A stretch of DNA of 64,000 nucleotides from Alphaproteobacteria bacterium (GTDB lineage Bacteria; Pseudomonadota; Alphaproteobacteria; Micropepsales; Micropepsaceae). Location of the stretch: contig JACADY010000036.1 in assembly GCA_013389115.1 (NCBI GenBank), forward strand, positions 1 through 64,000, written 5' to 3'. The notes under the pieces are model-generated. The model was not told the origin of the DNA and did no database searches. It worked only from the letters and a program-made list of their open reading frames with translations. This document shows, one piece after another, positions 42,061 to 51,183 of this stretch (position 1 is its first letter; each line of letters starts with the position of its first letter). The position numbers and the translations under genes were made by a program.

Positions 42061-44054
42061 GCGCGCCCCTACCGGCCAAGGCAGAGGAGCCCGCGAGCGC
42101 ACGCCTCTACGGCTACACCTTTTTCCATCTCAATTTATGCTTCTCCTCGATCGAGGAAGAACAACGCGCACAGGTGATTGCGCGCTGTTACTGGCCAATG
42201 CTCGCGCTCGCATCCGAGCACGGCATTCCACTTGGCATAGAGGCTTCCGGCTACACGCTCGAGGAGATCGAAAAGCGCGACCCGGCGTGGATCGCCCAAA
42301 TGCGGCACCTGATCGGCCTTGGCCTCGTGGAGTTCATCGGCTCCGGCTATGCGCAGCTGATCGGACCGTTGGTCCCTGCCCGCGTCACGCAGGCCAACCT
42401 CCTTCACGGTGCCCAGGTCTACCAGCGCTTGATCGGCACGCAACCCACGCTCGCCCTCATCAATGAGCAGGCCTATTCGGCGGGCCTGATCCCGCTCTAC
42501 CGCGAAGCCGGCTACCGTGCGGTGCTGATGGATTGGGACAATTGAGCGCCCTTTCACCCCGAATGGCCGGCGGAAGGCCGCCACCGCCCCGCAAAGGCAG
42601 TGGGCGCGGACGGCAGCACGCTCGACATCATCTGGACCGACACGATTGCCTTCCAGAAACTCCAGCGCCTCGCTCACGGTGATATCGATGAAAATCACTA
42701 CCGCGACTACGTGCTCTCGCGTATCGCGGACCGCCCGCACTCCCTTGCCATCTACAGCAATGACGCGGAGTGCTTCGACTTTCGCACCGGCCGCTTCAAG
42801 ACCGAGGAGAGGCTGACAGGCGGCGAATGGGAACGGATCGCGCGCGTGCTGCGCGAATTGAAGCGCGATCCCCGCATCCGCCTCGGCGTTCCCTCGATTG
42901 CGCTCGAACTGCATCAAGGCGCCACGCCGGAAGTACATCTGCAGTCCCCGGAAAATCCGATCCTCGTCAAGAAGCAACGCAAGTACAACGTGACGCGCTG
43001 GGCCGTTACGGGCCGCAACGATTTGGAGGTCAATACGCTGTGCTGGCGGATCTTCGCAGATCTCGATCGCCGCGGCGTGCCGCTGGAAGCGAAGGATTGG
43101 CGCACGCTCTGCGACCTCTGGGCAAGCGACTACCGCACCCATATCACGCCAAAGCGCTGGGCCGCCTATCGCGAGCGGCTCGCCGCCACGGTTGCACGAA
43201 TCGATAGGGTGCCGGCGCCGCGCAAGACCAATGGCCACAAGTCCGCGCGCAAGACCATATTGGCACCTTACGAGCGCTGGATTGACGTCACGACCGCAAC
43301 CCTGGACGTGCGGCTCAATTGCCGGCGCGGCCTTGCCATTGACCGCTTCGCCGTTCTGCCTGACAGAACGCCGCTTGCAGGGACGATCCTCCATGGCGAG
43401 CTTGATGACATCGCACTTGCCGCCGACTGGTACACGGGCAATTGCGTATTCGAGGCACCCGGCCAGCAGAAGATCACGGATCTCGAATGGTGTGAACCGG
43501 TCTGCGAGATCGATGACAAGTCCGGTGCGGCGATAATCAGCACACGGATCGAAACGCCGCGCGGACCAATCCTGAAATCCCTTGTCGTTAGCGCGCAGGA
43601 GCCCCGGATCAACGTCCATGTACGCTTTGAATGGGAGGCGTGGGGTCTTGGCGTCCTGCGCCTCGGTCACCTCACCTTGAAACCGGGAACGTTCGATGAG
43701 GAAAAGCTCGTCATCCGCACGCACAATGGCGGACGTGACGTGGAGGAATTCCCGCTCAAGGACAGGACCATCGATCACGGCCATCCGGTCTCGTTCCTGG
43801 TCTCGGCCTCGAACGCGCTGGGCATGACCGAAGGCTGGTGTGAGGTCACGGATGGCAGGCGCTGGATGCGCGTCGAAGTCGACAAGACGACGGCTGCGCT
43901 GATCGGCATGCTCACACATCGCAAGGCGCGCAATGGCACGTTCTGCCAATTGATGCTTTCGGCGCTGGAGATGGACGAAACGCGAAAGCCCGGTGACGAC
44001 AGCGGCGCCGCGCGCGAATTCGCCTATGCGATTATGGGCGGCGTCAGGCTTTAA
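42057..44054 (+). pseudogene. GH57-like glycoside hydrolase/deacetylase interrupted by an in-frame TGA
   Basis: One reading frame of 666 codons split by a single TGA at 42543-42545. The first part (162 residues) has YTFFHLNLCFSSIEEEQRAQ and INEQAYSAGLIPLYREAGYR, typical of the catalytic part of GH57 family proteins. After the stop the same frame continues with PFHPEWPAEGRHRPAKAVGA and later IYSNDAECFDFRTGRFKTEE, a GH57 region-IV-like stretch. No base is gained or lost, so a substitution (for example TGG or CGA to TGA), a sequencing error or read-through are the options. Last gene of the sugar cluster, overlapping the ATP-grasp gene by four bases. Its stop shares bases with the converging MBL gene. 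Confidence 0.75.
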
Positions 44055-44884
44055 TCCAGATTGACCCGCATATTGTCGCGCGCGACGAACGCGCCGCCCC
44101 ACACCGCCATCGCGTTGGCCTCGATGGCCTCCATCACGCGGTCTTCGTGATCGGGATCATGATGGAAGATGGCAAGCCGCTTCACGTCGGCAGCGCGGCA
44201 AAGCCGGATACCCTCCTCCCAGGTGGAGTGGCCCCAGCCGGCCTTGGCGGGAAATTCCTTGTCCGTATACGTCGCATCATAGATGACGAGGTCTGCCCCC
44301 TCGATGAGCGAGAGCACCTTCTCATCGGCATGGCCAGGCACATGTTCGGTGTCCGTCACATAGCAGAGCGACTTACCTGCGTGACTGAGGCGATAACCGG
44401 TCGAGCCATCGGGGTGATTGAGGGGGGTGGTGCGCACATGCACGCGTGGCGACAGATCGAAACTCTCGCCCGCGCGAAAATCGACAAAGGATAAAGAGGC
44501 CTTCATCGCCTCGATCGGCACAGGAAAGAAGGGATCGGACATCTGGCCCGCGATGACATCGGCGATACCCCGCGCGGCCTTGCCGTTCTGCAGGTGTCCC
44601 GCCATGATCTTGAAGCTATAGCCGGGCAGAAACGCCGGCCGGAAGAACGGCAGCCCGCAGATGTGATCCCAATGCGTATGCGACAGGAGGATCGTCGCGC
44701 TCGTCACATGCTTGCGCATGAGCCACTTGCCGAGATTGCGGATACCCGTTCCGGCATCGAGGATGACGCGCTCCCCGCCCATCGCAACTTCGATGCAGCT
44801 CGTATTGCCGCCATAGGTCAAATGGTCGGGGCCAGGGCACGGCACGGAACCCCTCACACCCCAGAATTTGACCTTGAACGACAC
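44051..44884 (-). CDS. MBL-fold metallo-hydrolase
   Basis: 277 residues, metallo-beta-lactamase fold. Metal-binding motif HTHWDH with later H, D and H residues (LNHPDGSTGYRLS, YVTDTEHVPGH, IFHHDPDHEDR). The N-terminus VKFWGVRGSVPCPGPDHLTY marks the Lactamase_B_2-type subgroup near class II cAMP phosphodiesterases and tRNase Z. The substrate is unknown. GTG start with GAGGG eight bases upstream. Minus strand, 69 bases downstream of the Hpt gene. Confidence 0.8.
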   Translation of the reverse strand: MSFKVKFWGVRGSVPCPGPDHLTYGGNTSCIEVAMGGERVILDAGTGIRNLGKWLMRKHVTSATILLSHTHWDHICGLPFFRPAFLPGYSFKIMAGHLQNGKAARGIADVIAGQMSDPFFPVPIEAMKASLSFVDFRAGESFDLSPRVHVRTTPLNHPDGSTGYRLSHAGKSLCYVTDTEHVPGHADEKVLSLIEGADLVIYDATYTDKEFPAKAGWGHSTWEEGIRLCRAADVKRLAIFHHDPDHEDRVMEAIEANAMAVWGGAFVARDNMRVNLD

Positions 44885-44953
44885 GATGATGCCCTCAACG
44901 GTTGTTGATAAGGATGATGGTTCCAGGACGCCATGGCCGCAATGTGTTCACCG

Positions 44954-45310
44954 TCACACTGCGGGGCCGTGATCGGCCTCGAACATCACCGTCAATTCAT
45001 GGACGCGCGCAAGCGCATCGGCAAGCAAACGCACGGCGGCGGCCTGGGCCGCGCTCTCTTTTGCCTGCTCGACCGCCTCGGCCGCGCGCGCGGCCTCCCA
45101 GGCGCCAAGCGCGCGCGATGCGCCTTTGAGCGCGTGCACCGTTTCGCGAAAGGTCTTCGCGTCCCCTGTCTTCTGCAGGAGAGAGATGAGATCGGCGGTT
45201 TGGGTGCGAAAGAGACGCATCACTTCGCAGGTGAGCGCAGCGTCACCGCCCGTATAGAGCGACAAGTGCTCGAAATCGATGACAAGCGCAGCCTTTGCCT
45301 CAATACCCAT
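44954..45310 (-). CDS. Stand-alone Hpt (histidine phosphotransfer) protein
   Basis: 118 residues, almost entirely an Hpt four-helix domain. The phospho-acceptor His lies in TVHALKGASRALG, with MRLFRTQTADLISLLQK before it and a C-terminal helix after it. It would relay phosphate between hybrid kinases and response regulators; CckA uses ChpT, not this type. No sensor or regulator is adjacent, so the partners are unknown. ATG 45310 has GGGG six bases upstream; a GTG at 45316 is also possible. Confidence 0.8.
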   Translation of the reverse strand: MGIEAKAALVIDFEHLSLYTGGDAALTCEVMRLFRTQTADLISLLQKTGDAKTFRETVHALKGASRALGAWEAARAAEAVEQAKESAAQAAAVRLLADALARVHELTVMFEADHGPAV

Positions 45311-45395
45311 GATCACCCCACGCGAATATGGTTTCGCTTGGTGATCACTCTGCCCTTAGGGGCCATACGATCGCGTTAACGCCTCTTCTCTGGCT

Positions 45396-46103
45396 TCAGA
45401 ACGGCACCCAACCACCCGGGAACGGCGAAACCCCAAACAACCACGCATGAGATAAGAGTATTGCCAGGAAGACAGCAGTCGCCGCGGCCAGCCGCCAAAG
45501 CCCGATTTCCTCGAGATTGAGGCTGTTCCTGCGGGTAATGATGGCGCCGAAGGGGATGTTCGAGGTCTTGGCGGAAAAGCGGGCCCATGCCTCGCCATAG
45601 CCCCGGCGGCGCTTGGAATCGATGGAAACCGTCCCAAGGATGCTGAGCACAAGAAACGTCCCGAAGAATACGATGGAGGCGGCATCGCCATTGGCCACAA
45701 GGTGAAAACCAGCCCAGATGGCCGCCCCCCACAAGAAGGGATGCCGGGTGATGCGCACCATCCCGCGTGCCGGATCGTCGCTCTTGAGCACTTCCCCGCC
45801 GCCGACCGCTGTGGGATTGGGGGTGAGGAGCCCCATGACGGCAAAAAGCGAGGCGACAAGCATGATGAGCCCGCCCAGATGCCGCACACCAGGTCCGAAA
45901 TCCCACACGAGCCAGGTATCCTCGATCGCGGCGTGATTATAGCTGGCCACGAGCCAGACGATTCCGGCGACCGAAAGGCCGGAAAACGCCAGCAAATAGA
46001 ATGTTTCGCCGAATGCATCGATCAGACGATCGCGAACGGTGGTGCCCGCGATGAGCAGATGGATCGCCATGAAAAAGGTGGCCGAAACCACTAGATAAAT
46101 CAT
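45396..46103 (-). CDS. NnrU family membrane protein
   Basis: 235 residues with about six hydrophobic segments. Recognised as NnrU by MVRITRHPFLWGAAIWAGFH (methyltransferase-like RHPxxxG pattern) and IDSKRRRGYGEAWARFSAKT. NnrU-type proteins are linked to nitric oxide/nitrite metabolism in denitrifiers and also occur broadly, without a defined activity. No denitrification genes are in the window. Confidence 0.82.
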   Translation of the reverse strand: MIYLVVSATFFMAIHLLIAGTTVRDRLIDAFGETFYLLAFSGLSVAGIVWLVASYNHAAIEDTWLVWDFGPGVRHLGGLIMLVASLFAVMGLLTPNPTAVGGGEVLKSDDPARGMVRITRHPFLWGAAIWAGFHLVANGDAASIVFFGTFLVLSILGTVSIDSKRRRGYGEAWARFSAKTSNIPFGAIITRRNSLNLEEIGLWRLAAATAVFLAILLSHAWLFGVSPFPGGWVPF

Positions 46104-46301
46104 CGTAGCCTCGATTCCCCCTGGCTTATGCTTGTGGGAGTATGGAATGCTGGAAACATCGGCGCGGTCAAGCGCTGGGATGCGGGCCGGCCTGCGACCG
46201 ATTCACACAAGGCTCCGAAGGTGTTAGTAGGACATGGGTAAGACTAATGCTCTCCGCTTCGGCGGGGCGCCCATGCACCGCCTAACGAGCAGGAATTTCT
46301 C

Positions 46302-48755
46302 ATGGGACCCGGACAATGGGGCAAGCAGCCCGCTGACCACGACGCGATCGCGCTGAGCGAGGATCGCTTGACGGAGGCACTTTCTTACAGGGCCTCGCCC
46401 GCCTATCCCGCCGCCTCATCGCTGAACGGACGCAGGGCCCAGCCACCAATGCGCAAACCAAGCCCCCTTTCCCTTTACACCGCCTTTGGCGCCAGCGGGC
46501 TTTGGCTGGGCGGGGTCGGCGCCTTCATTTGGGGATACTACAAGCCCACCGGCCTTGCCGAGCTGGCCCTTCACTGGCAGGCAGCGCTTCTTGCGGTTTG
46601 GCTCTTGCCGGTCGCACTCATCTGGCTGAGCGCCCTCATGGCCCGCCGCGCGGAGGCCTTGCGGCTGACAACCGAGGATCTGGGCATGATCGCCTGGAAA
46701 CTGACACAGCCGGAAGACACCGCCGCGAGGGAAGTGGCGCGGGTCGGCCGCGCGGTCCGCCATGAAATCGACGCGATGAATGCAGGCCTCGAAAACGCGC
46801 TGGGCCGTGTGCGCACGCTCGAAAGCCTTTTGGCGGAGCGCACAAGCGCCGTTGCCCGCATTACGGAGGACGTGACCCAAAAGGTCGATGCCATTCGCGA
46901 CGGCCTTCAAGAAGAGCGTGACCGGCTGGCCGAACTGGCGCTCGCCATGCACAACGAGGTCGAGGCGATGGCTGAATCGGTATCCTCCCGTGCCGGCGAT
47001 GTGAAGCGGGCCGTGGCCGAGGCCTCGCGCAGCTTTGGGGAGGCACAGTCCGCCCTGCAGCTCCAGATCGACAATATCCACGCGGCAACCGCGGCTTCCA
47101 CGGAGGGCGCACGGCACGTGGGCGGGGAGATCGAGCGCGAGGCATCGCGCTTCGAAGCCGTGGCCGAGGCGGCGCTTGCCCGTGCCGATGCGCTCTCACA
47201 GCGTCACGAACGCCAGCGCGCGGTGCTCCTTGATGCCATCGAGCGTCTGCGCGAAGAGGGTCAAACTGTTGAAGCGACGCTGGAGCACCAGCGCGGCAAC
47301 ATCGAGAAACTCATCGACACGCTCAGCGAACAGGCGCATCGCCTCGACAGCATCGCCGAGGGCGGCGCCGCCAAATTGGCGGAGGTAACGCAAGGCATCG
47401 CCACACGCCTCGAGGAGATCGGCGGCGCATTCGTGCGCGAAAGCGACAAGGCGAAATCGGCGGGCGAGTTGACCAATGCCACGCTGGAGGCGGCCTCCCG
47501 CGCGCTCGAAGACTTGACCGAACGCGCCCGCGCGACGCTGGCGGCAGAATCGCGTGAAGCCGCCCGCATCGTCGAGTCCGTCACCGCGACAGCCGCTGGG
47601 GCGGCGGCAAAACTAGCCGAAACCTTAGGAGAGATGCGTGATGTTTCCGGCGGCGCGCTTGAGGCCATCGATGAGGCTGCCGAACGCCTGCGCCGCCACT
47701 TGAGCAGCCTCCCCGCCGAGGTCAGCGGCCAGACTGCTCGCCTGCGCAGCATGTTGGAGAATGAGCTGACCCAAGTACTCGCGCTTTCGGACAAGGTCGC
47801 CGCGCGCACGGCCAGCATCAAGGCGCCGGCGCCAGAACCGGTGACAACACCCATCGTCGTGCATCGAGCGGCGCCAAAGGGCGAGGCCAAGCCGGAACCA
47901 AAACCAGAAGCAAAGCCTGCCCCCCAGGAGGAGCCCGAGACCCTGCTCCTTCCGCCCTCATTTCAGCGCAATGCGCCGACGCCAGAGCCAGCGGAGCCGG
48001 CACGCGTGACCGCCCCCAAGCACGAGCAGCGAACGGAAGCCCGCGGCGAAACGCGTCAGGAAACGCGTTCAGAGGCGCGCTTCCTTGCGCGCAATCAGCA
48101 GATACCGCGCACCCGCGCAGAACCAAAGCCCATGCCCGCCGAGCCCCCGCCCCTGAAGGCCGAACGGCTCAATGGCCATCACGAGCCGGTCAATGGGCAT
48201 GGCAAGGATGCACCCAAGGAAGAGCGCCCGGGCGCACCTGCTGGCGGCTGGCTCGAATTCGCCAAGCGCCTGGCGGGCCGGGAAAAGAAGGACGAAGGCG
48301 CCCCGCCCTGGCGGCTGTCATCCGTGTTGGCCGCCGCCGACAAGGCCCATGCCGAGGCCCCGGCCGCCGAACGCGCCAGGCTTCAGTCGATGTCGCTTCG
48401 CCTCATCGAAATGATGGAGCACGACGGCATCAACCTGTCCCGCGCGCTGGAGGATGACCCGCCTTTGGATCTCTGGAAGCGCTATCTGTCCGGCGAGCGC
48501 AATGCCTTCGCGCGGCCAGTTCTCTCGCTCTTGGGGCGTGATGCGATCGATCGCATCGCCCATCGTTTCGGACATGACGATGAGTTTCGTGACATCGCCG
48601 AGCGCTATGTCCGCCAGTTCGAGGCGCTGTTGGACGAGGCATCGACGAGCGATCGTGAAATGATCCTCACCGAGACTTACCTCACCTCGCAGACGGGGAA
48701 GGTCTATCTCGTCCTTGTCAACACGGTCGGCCGCTTCATCGAGCGGGACGAATGA
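46302..48755 (+). CDS. Large coiled-coil membrane protein, possible polarity factor (TipN-like)
   Basis: 817 residues. Two hydrophobic segments near residues 58-78 and 93-113 with a short loop between them; both ends are probably cytosolic. Residues 120-510 form a long coiled coil rich in Ala/Glu/Arg (RAVRHEIDAMNAGLENALGR and repeats of it). Residues 510-640 are a Pro/Glu/Lys-rich linker. The last 130 residues form a conserved helical globular domain (LQSMSLRLIEMMEHDGINLS; FRDIAERYVRQFEALLDEAS). Two membrane helices plus a long coiled coil is the layout of Caulobacter TipN, a new-pole marker that affects flagellum placement, but I cannot confirm homology. AGGA eight bases before the ATG. Confidence 0.7.
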   Translation: MGPGQWGKQPADHDAIALSEDRLTEALSYRASPAYPAASSLNGRRAQPPMRKPSPLSLYTAFGASGLWLGGVGAFIWGYYKPTGLAELALHWQAALLAVWLLPVALIWLSALMARRAEALRLTTEDLGMIAWKLTQPEDTAAREVARVGRAVRHEIDAMNAGLENALGRVRTLESLLAERTSAVARITEDVTQKVDAIRDGLQEERDRLAELALAMHNEVEAMAESVSSRAGDVKRAVAEASRSFGEAQSALQLQIDNIHAATAASTEGARHVGGEIEREASRFEAVAEAALARADALSQRHERQRAVLLDAIERLREEGQTVEATLEHQRGNIEKLIDTLSEQAHRLDSIAEGGAAKLAEVTQGIATRLEEIGGAFVRESDKAKSAGELTNATLEAASRALEDLTERARATLAAESREAARIVESVTATAAGAAAKLAETLGEMRDVSGGALEAIDEAAERLRRHLSSLPAEVSGQTARLRSMLENELTQVLALSDKVAARTASIKAPAPEPVTTPIVVHRAAPKGEAKPEPKPEAKPAPQEEPETLLLPPSFQRNAPTPEPAEPARVTAPKHEQRTEARGETRQETRSEARFLARNQQIPRTRAEPKPMPAEPPPLKAERLNGHHEPVNGHGKDAPKEERPGAPAGGWLEFAKRLAGREKKDEGAPPWRLSSVLAAADKAHAEAPAAERARLQSMSLRLIEMMEHDGINLSRALEDDPPLDLWKRYLSGERNAFARPVLSLLGRDAIDRIAHRFGHDDEFRDIAERYVRQFEALLDEASTSDREMILTETYLTSQTGKVYLVLVNTVGRFIERDE

Positions 48756-49388
48756 TCAGCTGTCGGCGTCCTGGGAACGCTGCCCCTGTTCAAGGGTCCA
48801 TGTCACCGCCCGCTTGAGCACATAGCCAAGCGCGTTGTCGAAGGCCTGCACAATGTCCTGCGGCGCATCGCTCTGAGCATTTTCCACGCGCTCGAGCGAG
48901 GTCGAGGCGATGATGAGCCCGCTGGCAACCTTGACCAGCTTGAAGGTGATACGCACCCTAACCTGGACGCCGCCCTTGGCATCGAAGCGCTCGGCCTGAA
49001 ACTCCCGCAGCTCGCTCTTGAGCACGAAATCGCCCGAAAGCCCGACAGCCCGGCGTCCGACCGCGACGATCTTGTCGGAATTCTCGAACGACTCGACGAG
49101 CAGCGTCTGGATAAGCGCTGGCGCCCTGTCGATCCATCGCGCCTTGTCGTAGTAGCGATATTCAAGCGGACTGGGCCTGATCGCGATCCGGTCCGTATCG
49201 AGGCTCGAAGCCGCGACTGGCTCATCGACCACAAGCTGCCAGGTGACGGGCGCAAGGGTGATGTTGAATGTGCTCTTGGGCGACAGATCATAGAGATCGG
49301 GCGGCGGCGCCCCTCCGGTAAGACTGAAGGCGCACCCCGATAGGCTTGCCACCAGCACGATCAGCAACGGCCTCAACAGCATCGCCAT
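48756..49388 (-). CDS. ABC-type transport auxiliary lipoprotein (PqiC/LptE-like component of the Mla system)
   Basis: 210 residues, outer-membrane lipoprotein with lipobox LSG-C at about residue 19. The rest matches the ABC_trans_aux domain (DLYDLSPKSTFN; LIQTLLVESFENSDKIVAVG). It completes the mlaE-mlaF-mlaD operon and is likely to receive lipid at the outer membrane. ATG 49388 shares one base with the mlaD stop; a GTG at 49391 would also open the frame. Its stop abuts the stop of the converging coiled-coil gene. Confidence 0.82.
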   Translation of the reverse strand: MAMLLRPLLIVLVASLSGCAFSLTGGAPPPDLYDLSPKSTFNITLAPVTWQLVVDEPVAASSLDTDRIAIRPSPLEYRYYDKARWIDRAPALIQTLLVESFENSDKIVAVGRRAVGLSGDFVLKSELREFQAERFDAKGGVQVRVRITFKLVKVASGLIIASTSLERVENAQSDAPQDIVQAFDNALGYVLKRAVTWTLEQGQRSQDADS

Positions 49389-50377
49389 CACCGTTTCCCC
49401 TCTCCGCTCGACATCTCAGGTGTGTAGGGTGCAGGTCCGGACCCGAACAGAAACTGCCGTGGATCGCTCTCGAAGCGTTCGGTGACCCGACCGAGCGATA
49501 AGAAGAACTCCCGCCCTTCCTGTGCGAACAACGCGATTTGCGGCAAGCCCCCCTTGGCGAAATCGCGCAAGGCCGGACGCGTTTCGCGCACCAGCGCCTC
49601 TGCCTCTCCTGCAAGCTTCTTCAGGTTTGAGGCGGCCCCCCGCACCTCGTCCATCACTTTCTGCGCGTCCTGCGCCACGAGGCGGTCGGCATTGCGCGTG
49701 ACGTTTTCGATGTTGATCGCGATTTCATCGATCCGCCCGGCGGCGCTTTCAAGATTGATTGAAATCTTTTCCGCGTTGCTGATCACGGTCTCGATCTGCG
49801 TGCTGGATTTCGCCATCGAGGTGGTCACGGTCTTGACATCCGCAACGATGCTGTTGAAGAGCGCGATGTTTTCGTCGCTCACCAATTGGCGAAACTCGGC
49901 AAGCAACTGGTTGCCCTGGGCAATGAGCTCGGGCGCCCCCGCCACCACTTCCTGCAGGCCGGTTTTCTCGCTGGGAATGAGCGGATATCTCTGCCCCGGC
50001 ACGGTTTTGAGAGCCGCCGCACCCGCCTCGCCGCCCGAGATTTGTACGACTGACAGGCCGGTGAGAATGCCCGTCTCCAGCGTTGCGATCGATTTCACGT
50101 TGACGGGCGTATCGGCATTGACCTGCAGGCGCACCCGGACATTGGCCGGATTGGAAGGATCAAGCCGCACATCCACGACCTGCCCCACCTTGATGCCCGA
50201 ATAGCGCACATCGGCGCCGACGGCGAGACCGCTCACCCCGCCTTCGAACAAGACTTCATAGTCCGCAAAGCGCCGGTCGAATTCGAACTGCCCGATCCAG
50301 AGCGTGAAGAGCACGATCAAAAGCACGCCCCCCAGCGCAAAGCTTCCGATCAGCACATGATGAGCCCGCGTTTCCAT
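49388..50377 (-). CDS. mlaD: MlaD/MCE domain protein of the lipid transport ABC system
   Basis: 329 residues: one N-terminal membrane helix (residues 8-30), an MCE domain (about residues 40-118, YEVLFEGGVSGLAVGADVRY and VRYSGIKVGQVVDVRL), and a long helical C-terminal region (AEKISINLESAAGRIDEIAI) longer than in E. coli MlaD. The MCE ring passes phospholipids across the periplasm. Five bases downstream of mlaF. Confidence 0.88.
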   Translation of the reverse strand: METRAHHVLIGSFALGGVLLIVLFTLWIGQFEFDRRFADYEVLFEGGVSGLAVGADVRYSGIKVGQVVDVRLDPSNPANVRVRLQVNADTPVNVKSIATLETGILTGLSVVQISGGEAGAAALKTVPGQRYPLIPSEKTGLQEVVAGAPELIAQGNQLLAEFRQLVSDENIALFNSIVADVKTVTTSMAKSSTQIETVISNAEKISINLESAAGRIDEIAINIENVTRNADRLVAQDAQKVMDEVRGAASNLKKLAGEAEALVRETRPALRDFAKGGLPQIALFAQEGREFFLSLGRVTERFESDPRQFLFGSGPAPYTPEMSSGEGKR

Positions 50378-50382
50378 CGGTG

Positions 50383-51183
50383 TCAGTTCCTTTGATGTTC
50401 CGGCAACGGATTTTTCTCCTGCGCCTCGAGCGCAGCCCGGGCGCGTGGCCCATGGAAATACTCCCGAATCCAGGGATGGGTCTCGCGCATCAATTCAGCC
50501 ATGGTACCCACCACCAGCACCTTCTTCTCGGCCAGTACCGCGATGCGGTCGCAAATAGCATGTAAAGTATCAAGGTCATGTGTGACGAGAAACACGGTCA
50601 GCCCCAAGGTCTGCTGCAGCTGACGGATCAGCATGTCGAACGCGGACGCACCGATCGGGTCGAGCCCAGCCGTCGGTTCATCCAGAAAGAGGATCTCAGG
50701 ATCAAGCGCGAGCGCCCGTGCAAGCCCGGCGCGCTTGCGCATGCCGCCGGAGAGTTCGGAAGGGAACTTGTCCGCCGCGTTGGGGGCAAGGCCGGTGAGC
50801 GAAATCTTGAGCCGGGCAAGTTCATCCATCAGCCGCTGCGGCATCTTCAAGTGCTCGCGCATCGGCACCTGAATGTTCTGTGCAACCGTGAGCGAGGAGA
50901 ACAGCGCACCATCCTGAAAGAGCACGCCCCAGCGCCGCTCGGTCAGCCGCCTTTCGGCCAGCGGCAGAGCCGAGAGCACCTTCCCGAAGACTTCGATCGT
51001 TCCGGCCCTCGGCCGGTTCAATCCGACGATTGAGCGCAGCAGAACCGACTTGCCTGTGCCCGAGCCACCGACAATGCCGATCACCTCGCCGCGATAGACA
51101 TCGAGGTCGAGATCGTGGTGCACGACCTGAGGCCCGAACTGGTTGTGCAATCCGCGCACCCGGATGATGACATCGCGGTTCAT
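50383..51183 (-). CDS. mlaF: Mla lipid transport ATP-binding protein
   Basis: 266 residues, ABC ATPase. Walker A GGSGTGKS, signature LSGGMRKRAGLARAL, Walker B EILFLDEPTAGLDP and switch His in FLVTHDLDTLHA. Energises the MlaE permease. Its ATG overlaps the mlaE stop (ATGA) and mlaD follows after five bases. Confidence 0.92.
   Translation of the reverse strand: MNRDVIIRVRGLHNQFGPQVVHHDLDLDVYRGEVIGIVGGSGTGKSVLLRSIVGLNRPRAGTIEVFGKVLSALPLAERRLTERRWGVLFQDGALFSSLTVAQNIQVPMREHLKMPQRLMDELARLKISLTGLAPNAADKFPSELSGGMRKRAGLARALALDPEILFLDEPTAGLDPIGASAFDMLIRQLQQTLGLTVFLVTHDLDTLHAICDRIAVLAEKKVLVVGTMAELMRETHPWIREYFHGPRARAALEAQEKNPLPEHQRN

Noticed and set aside
42543..42600. Selenocysteine insertion at the GH57-like TGA
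   Set aside because: The nearby hairpin does not match bacterial SECIS features well, no selenoprotein of this family is known, and a simple nonsense change explains the data.
42135..44102. 655-codon minus-strand open frame across the broken GH57-like gene
   Set aside because: Composition is that of an antisense shadow and the plus-strand frame shows GH57 motifs. An intact antisense protein explaining the TGA is not supported.
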